Source: DAHVFK01 sp963755395 (lineage in GTDB: Bacteria; Pseudomonadota; Gammaproteobacteria; Burkholderiales; SG8-39). Taken from it: a DNA stretch of 64,000 bases. Positions 26,549 through 35,914 of the stretch are shown here, in pieces. Numbering within the stretch: the stretch's first letter is position 1; each line of letters opens with the position of its first letter. The notes under the pieces are model-generated. The model was not told the DNA's origin, made no database searches, and saw nothing but the letters and a program-made list of their open reading frames with translations. The translations under genes were made by a program, and so were the position numbers. The stretch is from NCBI GenBank assembly GCA_963755395.1, contig CAVWJJ010000002.1, forward strand, positions 1,178,001 to 1,242,000, given 5' to 3'.

Positions 26549-27499
26549 ATGGGTCAGACCAATAAGCTGGCCGCGAACGCCATCGTCTGGCTGATGCTTC
26601 TCACGGCACCCTTCTGGATGCATTGGGTCGGCGGCTACACCGAACTCGGCAGCCGCGTGCTGGTGATGGCGCTTGCCGCGATGGCGCTCAATTTCCTGCT
26701 CGGCTTCACCGGCGTGCTGTCTTTCGGCCACGCGGCCTATTTCGGCCTCGGCGCCTATGGTGCCGCGATGACCATCAAGTACCTGGTCCCGAGCACGCCG
26801 CTCGCCATCCTGGTCGGAGTCCTGGTCGGCACGGCTGCCGCCGCGATCATCGGCACCTTGATCGTCAAGCTGCGCGGCGTGTATTTCGCCATGGTGACGA
26901 TTGCCTTCGGCCAGGTGTTCTACTTCATCACCTTCCGCTGGAACAACGTTACCGGCGGCGACGACGGGCTGACCAACTGGACACGGGTGCCGATCGACCT
27001 CGGCTTCACCAAACTCGATATCCTGCACAATCCTGAGCTCTTCTACTACTTCATCCTGTTCTTCTTCGCGCTGTCCGTCGTCCTGATGACGATCCTGCTG
27101 CGTTCGCCTTTCGGGCGCACTCTGCTGGCGATCCGCGAGAACGAGCGCCGCGCGCGCTTCCTCGGCATTCCGGTCGAGCGCCACATCTGGCTGTCGTTCA
27201 CGATCTCGTGCTTCTTCGTCAGCATCGCGGGCGCGCTCTACGCCCTGCTGAACAATTTCGTCGATCCGCGCGCGCTGTATTGGGGCCTGTCGGGCAATTT
27301 CGTGATCATGGCGGTCCTCGGCGGCATGCGCTCTTTCTGGGGCCCGCTGGTGGGTGCGGTGATCTTCGTCGTGCTGCAGGACTACGTCTCGAGCATGACC
27401 CAGAACTGGGAATCGTTCATCGGCCTGCTGTTCGTGCTGATCGTGCTGTTCTTCCCGCGTGGCGTGCTGGGAATCATCCGCCGCAAGGTGGCATCGTGA
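26549..27499 (+). CDS. livM: branched-chain-type ABC transporter permease LivM
   Basis: Second permease, 316 residues. The hallmark LGFTGVLSFGHAAYFGLGAY is at about residue 50-70 and LRGVYFAMVTIAFGQ at about 110-125; LGGMRSFWGPLVGAV is the ATPase-coupling loop. Its TGA overlaps the GTG start of livG. Confidence 0.92.
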   Translation: MGQTNKLAANAIVWLMLLTAPFWMHWVGGYTELGSRVLVMALAAMALNFLLGFTGVLSFGHAAYFGLGAYGAAMTIKYLVPSTPLAILVGVLVGTAAAAIIGTLIVKLRGVYFAMVTIAFGQVFYFITFRWNNVTGGDDGLTNWTRVPIDLGFTKLDILHNPELFYYFILFFFALSVVLMTILLRSPFGRTLLAIRENERRARFLGIPVERHIWLSFTISCFFVSIAGALYALLNNFVDPRALYWGLSGNFVIMAVLGGMRSFWGPLVGAVIFVVLQDYVSSMTQNWESFIGLLFVLIVLFFPRGVLGIIRRKVAS

Positions 27500-28245
27500 G
27501 CCTGCTGCAGGTCGACAAAATCTCGCGCAACTTCGGCAGCCTGGTCGCCGTGAGCGACGTGTCGATGGTGGTCGAGCCGGGCGAGTTGCGGGCGGTGATC
27601 GGACCGAACGGCGCCGGCAAGACAACCTTCTTCAATCTCATCAGCGGCATGCTCCCGCCGACCTCAGGCCGCATCGTGTTCGACGGCGAGGACATCACGA
27701 AGCTGTTGCCGGCGCGGCGGGTGTGGCGCGGCATGGCGCGCACGTTCCAGATCACGGAGATCTTTCCCGAGCTCACGGTGCGCGAAAACCTGCGCATCCC
27801 GGTGGAGGGTGCGGCCGGCCACCGTCTGCGGCCTTGGATGTCGCGCGAAGTCGCGCAGGAGATGGCTGCGCGCGTGTCCGAGCTGATGGACATGGGCGGA
27901 CTGACCGAGAAGGCGGACCGGCTGGTGGGCGAACTCCCCCATGGCGATCAGCGCGCCACGGAGATCATGATGTCGCTTGCACTCAGACCGCGCCTGCTGC
28001 TGCTCGACGAACCCACCGCCGGTATGGGGGATCAGGAAACCTACGACATCACCAAGCTGATCCGCCGCCTGCACAAGGATCAACGGCTCACCATCGTCCT
28101 GATCGAGCACGACATGCGCGTGATCTTCCATCTCGCGGACCGAATCATGGTTCTGGCCGAAGGCTCGGTGCTGGCCGAAGGCACGCCCGACGAGATTGCG
28201 GCCAACGAGCGCGTCCAGGCCGCGTACCTTGGGAAGGCCGCATGA
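27496..28245 (+). CDS. livG: branched-chain-type ABC transporter ATPase LivG
   Basis: ATPase subunit of 249 residues from GTG 27496 (MSLLQVDKISRNFGS). Walker A is GPNGAGKTT, Walker B LLLLDEPTAGM and the switch His is in LIEHDMR. The ABC signature is unusual, LPHGDQRATEI, where LSxGxQ is normal; LivG proteins vary here, so activity is still expected. Start and stop both overlap their neighbours. Confidence 0.92.
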   Translation: MSLLQVDKISRNFGSLVAVSDVSMVVEPGELRAVIGPNGAGKTTFFNLISGMLPPTSGRIVFDGEDITKLLPARRVWRGMARTFQITEIFPELTVRENLRIPVEGAAGHRLRPWMSREVAQEMAARVSELMDMGGLTEKADRLVGELPHGDQRATEIMMSLALRPRLLLLDEPTAGMGDQETYDITKLIRRLHKDQRLTIVLIEHDMRVIFHLADRIMVLAEGSVLAEGTPDEIAANERVQAAYLGKAA

Positions 28246-28964
28246 AGGCGCTCGAAGCCGAAGCGCTGCACACGTTCTACGGCAAGAGCCACATCCTGCA
28301 TGGGGTGGGCCTCGAGGTCCACGAGGGCGAAATCGTGGCCCTGCTCGGCCGCAACGGGGCGGGCAAGTCGACCACACTGCGCAGTCTGATGGGCCTGACG
28401 CATGCGCGTGAAGGGGTGGTGCGCATCTTCGGTCACGCCACCACCGAATGGCCGCCGTACCGCATCGCCGGCCTCGGCGTGGGCTTCGTGCCGGAGGGGC
28501 GCCGCATCTTCGCCAATCTGAGCGTGGACGAGAATCTGAAGGTGCCGGTCGAGCGTCCGGGACCGTGGACCGTCGAGCGCGTCTACCAGCTCTTTCCCCG
28601 CCTGCTGGAGCGCAAGAACAACAAGGGTCGCCAGCTCTCGGGCGGCGAACAGGAAATGCTGGCGATCGCCAGGGCGCTGCTGCTCAATCCCAAGCTGCTG
28701 CTGCTCGACGAGCCATCGCAAGGCCTGGCACCGATCATCGTGCAGGACGTGTTCAATGTCGTGGTCGCCGCGCGCAAGGAAGGAATCTCGGTGCTGCTGG
28801 TGGAGCAAAACGTGCGTGCGGCGGTCGAGATCGCCGACCGCGCCTACGTGCTCGACAACGGAGAGGTTGTCTACCAGGGACCGGCGGCCGAATTCGCCAA
28901 GGACGAGGAGCGGGTCCGGGCGCTTGCGGGCGCGAGCGCCGAGAGCTGGGAGGGGATGGACTAG
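28242..28964 (+). CDS. livF: branched-chain-type ABC transporter ATPase LivF
   Basis: Second ATPase, 240 residues from ATG 28242, overlapping the livG stop. Walker A GRNGAGKST, signature LSGGEQEMLAIARALL, Walker B LLLLDEPSQGLAP and LVEQNVRAA are all complete. It ends the transporter operon; the convergent alcohol dehydrogenase gene ends 13 bases away. Confidence 0.93.
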   Translation: MKALEAEALHTFYGKSHILHGVGLEVHEGEIVALLGRNGAGKSTTLRSLMGLTHAREGVVRIFGHATTEWPPYRIAGLGVGFVPEGRRIFANLSVDENLKVPVERPGPWTVERVYQLFPRLLERKNNKGRQLSGGEQEMLAIARALLLNPKLLLLDEPSQGLAPIIVQDVFNVVVAARKEGISVLLVEQNVRAAVEIADRAYVLDNGEVVYQGPAAEFAKDEERVRALAGASAESWEGMD

Positions 28965-28977
28965 CCCTGGCGGCGGT

Positions 28978-30075
28978 TCAGAACGTCATCACCTGCCGCA
29001 GCGCGCGGCCGGCGTCGAGCTCGTCCATGGCCTGGTTTATCTCGTCCAGCGCGATGGTGCGCGTGACCAGCCGTTCCACGGGCAGCCGGCCCTGACGGTA
29101 GAGCTCGGCGAAGGCCGGGATGTCGCGACTCGGCAGGCACGACCCGATGTAGCTGCCGCTCACGGTGCGCGCCTCGGCCACCAGGCGCGCAAGCGGGAAA
29201 CCGAACTTGCGCCGGGCGTCCGGCAGGCTGACCGTGGCCGTGCGCCCGCCGCGGCGCGCAAGCTCGAGCGCGAGCTCGAAGCCCTCCACCGTTCCGCTCG
29301 CGTCGAGGGTGACGTCGAAGTCCTTTTGATCAATCGAATCCACGGCGGCAAACGCGGTGGCGCCCACTGCCAGCGCAAGTTCACCCTTGGTTGCGTTGCG
29401 GTCGAGGGCGACGACGCGCGTCGCGCCGGCCAGGCGCGCACCCATGATCGCCGCCAGGCCCACGCCGCCCAGGCCGACCACCGCGACGCTCTCGCCCGGG
29501 GCGATGCGCGCGGTATACAGCGCCGTGCCGGCGCCGCACATCACCGCGCAGCCAAACAGGCTCGCTTCGACGAAGCCGAGCGCGGGCGGGATCTTCACCA
29601 GCGACTTTTCGGAAACCAGCGCGTATTCGGCGAACGCTGCCAGCCCCATGTGATGGTGCAGCGTCTTGCCACCGAGCGACAGGCGCGGCCCGCCCGTGAT
29701 AAGCCGCCCCTCGCGGTTGGCCTGCGTACCGCGCGCGCAGAGGTAGGACCTGCCCTCGACGCAGCGCTCGCATACGCCGCACTGGGTAAGGAAGATGAGC
29801 GCCACGTGGTCGCCCTCGGCAACCGAAGCAACCTCGGGTCCCGTGCTCGCCACCACCCCCGCGGCTTCATGGCCGGGCACAATCGGCAGCGGCCACCTGC
29901 GGTCGCCGTTCACGACCGATAGGTCCGAGCGGCAGATGCTCGCCGCCCTGATCCGGACCAGCACTTCGCCCGCGGCGGGAGGCGGCAACTCGACGCTCTC
30001 GATCGCAAGCGGTCGGCTGGCGGCGTAGGGTCGCGCGGCGCCGGCCTGCCTGAGCACCGCCGCGCGGAACTTCAC
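28978..30075 (-). CDS. zinc-dependent alcohol dehydrogenase (MDR family) of the box operon
   Basis: A 365-residue medium-chain dehydrogenase. The structural zinc cysteines are in CGVCERCVEGRSYLC, the catalytic part has CRSDLSVVNG and GHEAAGVV, and the Rossmann motif is VVGLGGVGLAA. It starts at GTG 30075, overlapping the ferritin-like gene stop, and is the last gene of the box operon. The substrate is unknown: a semialdehyde or alcohol linked to aryl-CoA breakdown fits, but the standard pathway uses an aldehyde dehydrogenase (BoxD) at that step. Benzyl alcohol oxidation is another option. Confidence 0.85.
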   Translation of the reverse strand: MKFRAAVLRQAGAARPYAASRPLAIESVELPPPAAGEVLVRIRAASICRSDLSVVNGDRRWPLPIVPGHEAAGVVASTGPEVASVAEGDHVALIFLTQCGVCERCVEGRSYLCARGTQANREGRLITGGPRLSLGGKTLHHHMGLAAFAEYALVSEKSLVKIPPALGFVEASLFGCAVMCGAGTALYTARIAPGESVAVVGLGGVGLAAIMGARLAGATRVVALDRNATKGELALAVGATAFAAVDSIDQKDFDVTLDASGTVEGFELALELARRGGRTATVSLPDARRKFGFPLARLVAEARTVSGSYIGSCLPSRDIPAFAELYRQGRLPVERLVTRTIALDEINQAMDELDAGRALRQVMTF

Positions 30076-30515
30076 AGGTCTTTCGCTTTCAGCAGCGCGT
30101 TGCAGCTCGCCAGGCTGCCGCGATGCGTGTCGCGGATGCTGGTCAGCGCCCGGGCGCCCGCCTCGTCTGGGACGCGCGGCAGCGCGGCCTCGATCTCGCG
30201 CACCGACCAGCCCAGGCCGCGGCACAGGTACTCGAGCCGCGCGCGCCGCCCGCGCAGGGCGAGCGCTTTGTCGAGGAATTCGCCGGTGGCGTGGCTGTAG
30301 GGCTCGCCGGCGCGCTTGAGGACGTCGCCCAGCACGACGCAGTTGTGGGCCTCGTCACCCTGGACCTTGCGCAGTACCTTCCAGGCCTCGCCGTCGCGCG
30401 GGTACTCGCCGAGGAACTCGAGCAGCGCGCGGGCCCCCGCGCGCTCGGCCTCGAGCATGCGGTTGAGGAACGCGCACCATTCTGCGCGCGCGAAGGCCGG
30501 CGCGGCGCCGCTCAT
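30072..30515 (-). CDS. ferritin-like DUF6306-type protein in the box operon
   Basis: A 147-residue all-helical protein. Helices carry FLNRMLEAERAGARALLEFL and KVQGDEAHNCVVLGDVLKR; the acidic and His residues (Glu in LEAERAG, DEAH) recall ferritin-like bundles but a full diiron set is not evident. The end has TSIRDTHRGSLASCNALL. I believe this is the family called DUF6306; its job is unknown. ATG 30515 overlaps the stop of the second boxB and its stop overlaps the dehydrogenase GTG, so it is made together with them. It might protect or assist the oxygenase. Confidence 0.6.
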   Translation of the reverse strand: MSGAAPAFARAEWCAFLNRMLEAERAGARALLEFLGEYPRDGEAWKVLRKVQGDEAHNCVVLGDVLKRAGEPYSHATGEFLDKALALRGRRARLEYLCRGLGWSVREIEAALPRVPDEAGARALTSIRDTHRGSLASCNALLKAKDL

Positions 30516-31921
30516 GAGAGGTGCACGTACTCGTAGTCGAGCGGCAGATTGTTGATGCCGCGATCCGGCGGCGCGATCCAGGCCGCCATCTTGCCGGGCT
30601 CGACCACCTTCTGCATCAGGGACTTCACGAAGGCCTTGTCGTCCGGCGAGGGGACCCACTCGTAGAGGCGCCGCTCGTACTCGTCCTTCGGCAGCAGCTT
30701 GCCGCTCGGGTCGACCGGCAGCCCGACCCAGGAGCCGATCGCGCGCCGGAAGCGCGACGAGGGCAGGGTGAGGCGGAATTCGTGCCCGGCGCGCTCGATG
30801 GCGCGGTTCCAGCGCTTGAGGCCGATCTCGCAGTCCTTGAGATAGGACTCGCGCATCACCTCGTTAAGGGCGTTGAGCATCGGTACGTCCTGCGCGCCGT
30901 CCGGCGTGTCGAGCTTGAGGCTGACGTCGCGCAGCACGTGGTCCTGGTACTGCGACTCGTCCGGCCGGCCCTTCAAGCCGTTGGCGAAGCTGGCCGCGGC
31001 GTTGGACGAGATCTCCGAGCCGAACAGGTCGAGCGACGAGGAGCACCAGAAATTGAGGTACTTCTGCAGCAGCGGCAAGTCGACCGCGCCGTGTGCGCGC
31101 ACCTTGGCCGGGTCGTCAGTGCCGAGCTCCTTCATCACCTCGAGCGTGCGCTTGACCACCCGCCCGATGCCGGTTTCGCCGACGAACATATGGTGCGCTT
31201 CCTCGGTCAGCATGAAGCGGGTGGTGCGCGAGAGCGGATCGAAGGCGCTCTCGGCGAAGCTCTTGAGCTGGTACTTGCCGTCGCGGTCGGTGAAGTAGGT
31301 GAAGCAGTAAAGCGAAAGCCAGTCCGAGATCGGCTCGTTGAAGGTGGTCAGGATGCGTGGCTTGTCCGCGTCGCCGGAGTGGCGCGCGAGCAGCTCTTCG
31401 GCCTCCTCGCGCCCGTCGCGGCCGAAGTAGGCGTGCAGGAGGTACACCATGGCCCACAGGTGGCGGCCTTCCTCGACGTTGATCTGGAACAGGTTGCGCA
31501 GGTCGTAGAGCGACGGGCAGAGGTGCCCGAGCAGTCGCTGCTGCTCGACGGAGGCCGGCTCGGTGTCGCCTTGCGTGACGATAAGGCGCCTGAGGGTCGA
31601 GCGGTGCTCGCCCGGCACCTGCTGCCACACCGGCTGGCCCATCTGGTCGCCGAAGCCGATCGTGCGTCCCGGCTGCTGATCGGCCAGGAAGATGCCCCAG
31701 CGGTAGTCCGGCATTTTGACCGCACCGTAGCTCGCCCAGCCTTGGGCGTCGACCGAGGTGGCGGTGCGCAGGTAGACGTCGGCCTGCTCGAAGTCGCTCG
31801 GTCCCATCTCGTGCCACCACTGCAGGAAGTGCGGCTGCCAGTGCTCGAGCGCGCGCTGCAGCGTGCGGTCGTGGGCGAGGTCGACGTTGTTGGGAATCTT
31901 CTCGGCGTAGTTGATGGACAT
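30512..31921 (-). CDS. boxB: second benzoyl-CoA 2,3-epoxidase-like subunit BoxB (paralogue)
   Basis: A 469-residue diiron oxygenase closely similar along its whole length to the boxB just upstream. The expected iron ligands, by offset from the Azoarcus enzyme as I recall it (E120, E150, H153, D211, E240, H243), are all kept: Glu121, Glu151 and His154 (NVEEGRH), Asp212 (FTDRDGKYQ), Glu241 and His244 (EEAHHMF). It differs most in the C-terminal third. It starts 10 bases after the first boxB, so the copies are tandem and cotranscribed. It may act on a substituted benzoyl-CoA or pair with the first copy. Confidence 0.88.
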   Translation of the reverse strand: MSINYAEKIPNNVDLAHDRTLQRALEHWQPHFLQWWHEMGPSDFEQADVYLRTATSVDAQGWASYGAVKMPDYRWGIFLADQQPGRTIGFGDQMGQPVWQQVPGEHRSTLRRLIVTQGDTEPASVEQQRLLGHLCPSLYDLRNLFQINVEEGRHLWAMVYLLHAYFGRDGREEAEELLARHSGDADKPRILTTFNEPISDWLSLYCFTYFTDRDGKYQLKSFAESAFDPLSRTTRFMLTEEAHHMFVGETGIGRVVKRTLEVMKELGTDDPAKVRAHGAVDLPLLQKYLNFWCSSSLDLFGSEISSNAAASFANGLKGRPDESQYQDHVLRDVSLKLDTPDGAQDVPMLNALNEVMRESYLKDCEIGLKRWNRAIERAGHEFRLTLPSSRFRRAIGSWVGLPVDPSGKLLPKDEYERRLYEWVPSPDDKAFVKSLMQKVVEPGKMAAWIAPPDRGINNLPLDYEYVHLS

Positions 31922-31931
31922 GTATGGCTTC

Positions 31932-33360
31932 CTAGCTGAATCGTACGTATTCGAAATTGACCGACTGCTTGTTGATGCCGTTGAGCGGGCGGCGCGATCC
32001 AGTTGGCGAACTTGCCCGGCTCGGTGACGCGGCCCATGAGCGAATGCACGAAGGCGCGGTCCTCCTCGGTCGGCAGCCATTCGCGGTGCCGGTGGGTCCA
32101 TTCGGCCTCCGAGATCACCTTGCCCTCGGGGTCGATGTGCAGCCCGGTGAACAGGCCGATCTTCCGGTTGAAGCCCTTGTGCGGCAGTTTGAAGCGAAAC
32201 GCAACGCCGGCCCTGTCCGGGACACGGTTCCAGCGGTCGATCGCCTTCTGCACGTCGGCGATCCAGTCGTCGCGCAGCCGCTCGTTCAGCGCGGTGAGCG
32301 CCGGCACGTGGCGCACGACGATACGGTCCTCGGCCACGTCCGGCACCTCGTACTCGGCGGCTTCGAGCCGGTGGTCGTCGCCGATGCCGGTTTCGTCGAA
32401 GCGCCCCTTGAGGCCCTGGGTATAGAACGAGGCCGCATTGGAGCTGATCTCGGAGCCGTACAGGTCGCTGGTGACGCTGAAGTGGAAGTTGAGGTACTTC
32501 TGCAGCGTGGCAAGGTCGATCACGCCCAGGCCGCGCAGCCTGGCCGGGTCGTCGGTCTTGTGCTCGTTCATCACGTCGCAGGTGCGCTGGATGATGCGCG
32601 CAATGCCCGTTTCGCCGACGAACATGTGGTGCGCCTCCTCGGTCAGCATGAAGCGGCAGGTGCGCGACAGCGGGTCGAAGCCCGACTCGGCGAGCGCCGC
32701 GAGCTGGTACTTGCCGTCGCGGTCGGTGATGAAGGTAAACATGAAGAACGACAGCCAGTCCGGCGTCTTCTCGTTGAACGCGGTGAGGATGCGCGGGTTG
32801 TCGGCGTCGCCCGAGCGGCGCTCGAGCAGCGCCTCGGCTTCCTCGCGACCGTCGCGGCCGAAGTAGGCGTGCAGCAGGTAGACCATGGCCCAAAGGTGGC
32901 GGCCTTCCTCGACGTTGACCTGGAACAGGTTGCGCAGGTCGTAGAGCGAGGGGCAGGTAAGGCCCAGGTGGCGCTGCTGCTCGACCGAAGCCGGCTCGGT
33001 GTCGCCCTGGGTGACGATGATGCGGCGCAGCGTCGAGCGGTATTCGCCGGGCACGTCCTGCCAGGCGGGCTCGCCCCTGTGGGCGCCGAAGTTGATCTTG
33101 CGGCCTGCCTCGGCGGGGGCGAGGAAAATGCCCCAGCGGTAGTCCGGCATCCTCACGTAGTCGAAGTGCGCCCAGCCCTTGGGCTCGACGCTGACCGCGG
33201 TGCGCAGGTACACGTCCATCGTCTGCGACTTTTCGGGGCCCATTTCGCCCCACCACTTGAGGTACCCCGGCTGCCAGTGCTCGAGCGCGCGCTGCAGCGA
33301 CCTGTTGCCCGCCAGGTCGACGTTGTTCGGGATGCGCTCGTTGTAGTCGATGCCCGACAT
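31932..33360 (-). CDS. boxB: benzoyl-CoA 2,3-epoxidase BoxB, C-terminal frameshift
   Basis: Diiron oxygenase that epoxidises benzoyl-CoA with O2 and electrons from BoxA. Ligands are conserved: Glu122, Glu152 and His155, Asp213 (ITDRDGKYQ), Glu242 and His245 (EEAHHMF). After GKFANWIAPP one extra base (G on the plus strand, about 31987-31990) shifts the frame; without it the protein ends LNGINKQSVNFEYVRFS at TAG 31932-31934 and is 475 residues long, matching the end of its paralogue. As written, the frame runs on into the next gene. I take the shift as an error. It starts 2 bases after boxC. Confidence 0.9.
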
Positions 33361-33362
33361 GG

Positions 33363-35033
33363 CTAGACCCGTTCCCAGTTGAACTGCGGCTTGGCGCCGC
33401 TGCCGTAGACCTTGAGCGCGCCCTGTTCGCCGACCGCGTTGGGGCGGATGAAGATCCAGTTCTGCCACGCGGTAAGGCGGCCGAAGATGCGCGTCGCCAT
33501 GTTCTCGCGCCCGGAGAAGCGCAGGCTCGCCTCCATCCCGGTCAAGGCGTCGGGCGACAGGCTCGCGCGCTCCTCGATCGCGAGCCGGATCTCGTCCTCC
33601 CAGTCCAGGTCGTCGGGCGCCGCGGTCACCAGCCCCAGCTCGAGCGCGTCGTGCGCGTCGAGCTTCTCGCCTACCGCCTGACGCGCGGCCTCAACCGGTG
33701 CGGACAGCTCGCAGAAGCGAGCCTCGATGCGAGAGGCGCCGCTCGCCATCGGCCAGAGACCGAAGTTCGCGCCCGAGAGCGTAACGTGCGGTGCACCGGT
33801 CTCTTCCTCGGGCAGGTGCAGCATGTAGGCGCGGTCGGCGGCGAGCATCAGCTCGGCCAGCGTGCCGGCAAAGCACGAGCCCTGATCGACGATTGCGAAC
33901 ATCGAGCGGCTCGAGACGTCCAGCCGCGCGAGCGTGCGGCGCAGATAACCGATGGTCTCGCGCACGAACCAGTGCCCGGCGTTGGCCTCGAGCACGGCGT
34001 CGGTCGCCAGCACCGCGTCCGCGCTGCCGCGCGTCTTGAGCAGCCACAGCCCGATCTCGAGCTCGTTGTTGCGCAGGCTGAGGATCGCATCGTCGAGCTC
34101 GCGCGCGAGCCTGAGCGGCCACCAGTCGGCGCCTGCGGCGAGCATCTGCTGCGCGGTCTGTGGCTGCGCGCCTTTGGGCCCGGCGACGGTGATGGTCGCG
34201 GTTCGCGCGGCGCGGTTCAGGTGCACCTCGACGCAGGAATAGTGGTAGCCGGACTCGTCGTCGCGGCGCGTGAGCGGGGTGAGCGCCACGCCTTGGCCGC
34301 CGGGGCGGTCCGAGCTCTTCGCCAGCTCGAGCGCGCGCGCCTTGACCATCTCGGCGAACTGCTGCGGCTTGGCGACGTGGTCCACCAGGTTCCACGCTTT
34401 GGCGCGGTCGGCGCGCACGCCCTCGGCGGTGGTGCAGAACACGTCCGCCAGGTCGCGCCGGACCTTGCGCTTGTCGATCAGGCGCGTGAGGCCGCCGGTG
34501 CCGGGCAGCACGCCGAGCAGCGGAACCTCGGGCAGGCTCACGGTCGTCGAGCGGTCGTCGACCAGCGCGATTTCGTCGCACGCGAGCGCGACCTCGTAGC
34601 CGCCGCCGGCAGTGGTGCCGTTCAGCGCCGCGAGGAACTTGAGGCCGGAATGCGCGCTCGAGTCCTCGATGCCGTTGCGGGTCTCGTTGGTGAACTTGCA
34701 GAAGTTCACCTTCCACGAGTGCGCGCTCAAGCCGAGCATGTAGATGTTGGCGCCGGAGCAGAACATGCGCGGCTTGCCGCTGGTAAGCACCACGCACTTG
34801 ACCTCTGGATGCTCGAAGCGGATGCGGTTTAGCGCGTCGTGCAGCTCGATGTCGACGCCCAGGTCGTAGGAATTGAGCTTGAGCTTGTAGCCGGGCGCGA
34901 TGCCCTTGTCCTCGGCCACGTCGAGCGTCAGCGTGGCGAGCGGGCCGTCGAAGCCGAGCTTCCAGTGGTTGTAGCGCTCGGGATGGGTGTCGAAGCCGAC
35001 GCGCAGGCGGTCGGCGGGGATGGGTGCGTTCAT
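33363..35033 (-). CDS. boxC: benzoyl-CoA-dihydrodiol lyase BoxC
   Basis: Ring-opening enzyme of the aerobic benzoyl-CoA pathway: it hydrolyses the 2,3-epoxide to 3,4-dehydroadipyl-CoA semialdehyde and formate. The 556-residue protein is a long member of the crotonase superfamily with two related halves. The first carries LTSGKPRMFCSGANIYML (oxyanion-type loop), LNGTTAGGGYEVALACDEI and LPEVPLLGVLPGTGGLTRL; the second has AIVDQGSCFAGTLAELMLAA. ATG 35033 overlaps the boxR stop. Confidence 0.93.
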   Translation of the reverse strand: MNAPIPADRLRVGFDTHPERYNHWKLGFDGPLATLTLDVAEDKGIAPGYKLKLNSYDLGVDIELHDALNRIRFEHPEVKCVVLTSGKPRMFCSGANIYMLGLSAHSWKVNFCKFTNETRNGIEDSSAHSGLKFLAALNGTTAGGGYEVALACDEIALVDDRSTTVSLPEVPLLGVLPGTGGLTRLIDKRKVRRDLADVFCTTAEGVRADRAKAWNLVDHVAKPQQFAEMVKARALELAKSSDRPGGQGVALTPLTRRDDESGYHYSCVEVHLNRAARTATITVAGPKGAQPQTAQQMLAAGADWWPLRLARELDDAILSLRNNELEIGLWLLKTRGSADAVLATDAVLEANAGHWFVRETIGYLRRTLARLDVSSRSMFAIVDQGSCFAGTLAELMLAADRAYMLHLPEEETGAPHVTLSGANFGLWPMASGASRIEARFCELSAPVEAARQAVGEKLDAHDALELGLVTAAPDDLDWEDEIRLAIEERASLSPDALTGMEASLRFSGRENMATRIFGRLTAWQNWIFIRPNAVGEQGALKVYGSGAKPQFNWERV

Positions 35034-35911
35034 TTCTCCTCCTTGGAGACGAGGTTGCGCAGCTGGGCAAGGCTCTGCCTGACGGGCTTGCCCGAGGTGT
35101 CGAGGACGGCGTCGGCGCGCGCGTAGAGCCGGTCGCGCTCGGCCAGCAGGCGCCTGATCTCGTCCAGCGCGGCCGAACGGCCCTTGAAGGGGCGCATGTC
35201 GCCCTGCGAGATCACGCGCGACATGTGCTCCTCGGGCGAGGCCTTGAGCCAGACGCAGTAGCAGCGCTCGCGCAGCAGATCGTAATTGTCGTGGTCGGTG
35301 ACCAGGCTGCCGCCGGTGGCGATCACCGCGCGGTCGTGCTGGCGCAGCACGCGCTCGAGCGCGCGGCGCTCGAAGCGGCGGTAGGCGTCCTGGCCGTAGA
35401 TCGAGAACACTTCCCCCAGGTTCGAGCCCGCCTCGCGCTCGACCTCGCGGTCGAGCTCGACGAACGGCGCGCCCAGGGCTTCGGCCAGCCGCGCGCCGAG
35501 CGAGGACTTGCCCGCGCCGCGCAGCCCGAGCAGCGCGATGCGCCGCTTGCGCGGACTGCCGAACTGCGCCTGCAGCAGGCGGTGCGCGGCGGCGACCTTG
35601 TCCGGAGGCAGAGCGGCCACGAAGCGCGTGAGCAGCGCGAGCTCCGCGGGGAGCTCGCCGTTCTCGCGCGCCAGATCTTCGATTGGAACCTGCATCGCCT
35701 GCGCCACCTTGCGCAGCAACAGCACCGAGATGTTGCCGTGCCCGGACTCGAGCTGGGCCAGATAGCGCTCGGAAACGCCCGAGGCGAGCGCGAGCGACTT
35801 GCGCGTCACGCCCTGCTCAAGGCGCCAGCCGCGCACCCGCTCGCCGAGGCGGGTGAGGTAGGCCTGCTCGGCGGGTTCCAGCGGCGACGGTGAGGACAGA
35901 GGGGCGCCCAT
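35030..35911 (-). CDS. boxR: benzoyl-CoA-responsive regulator BoxR
   Basis: Repressor of 293 residues with an N-terminal XRE-type helix-turn-helix (about 20-75: RLGERVRGWR to LLLRKVAQAM) joined to a shikimate-kinase-like domain (about 120-290) with P-loop LLGLRGAGKSSLG. In BoxR/BzdR this second domain senses benzoyl-CoA. It is the first gene of the box operon, so it is autoregulated, and it is divergent from the flavodoxin/ligase operon. The shared control region of 85 bases carries a clear inverted repeat. Confidence 0.92.
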   Translation of the reverse strand: MGAPLSSPSPLEPAEQAYLTRLGERVRGWRLEQGVTRKSLALASGVSERYLAQLESGHGNISVLLLRKVAQAMQVPIEDLARENGELPAELALLTRFVAALPPDKVAAAHRLLQAQFGSPRKRRIALLGLRGAGKSSLGARLAEALGAPFVELDREVEREAGSNLGEVFSIYGQDAYRRFERRALERVLRQHDRAVIATGGSLVTDHDNYDLLRERCYCVWLKASPEEHMSRVISQGDMRPFKGRSAALDEIRRLLAERDRLYARADAVLDTSGKPVRQSLAQLRNLVSKEEK

Positions 35912-35914
35912 GAC

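Noticed and set aside
30512..33256. A single 914-residue double oxygenase from fusion of the two boxB genes
   Set aside because: It arises from the one-base insertion near 31988; without it the first copy has its own stop at 31932 and the second a proper ATG at 31921.
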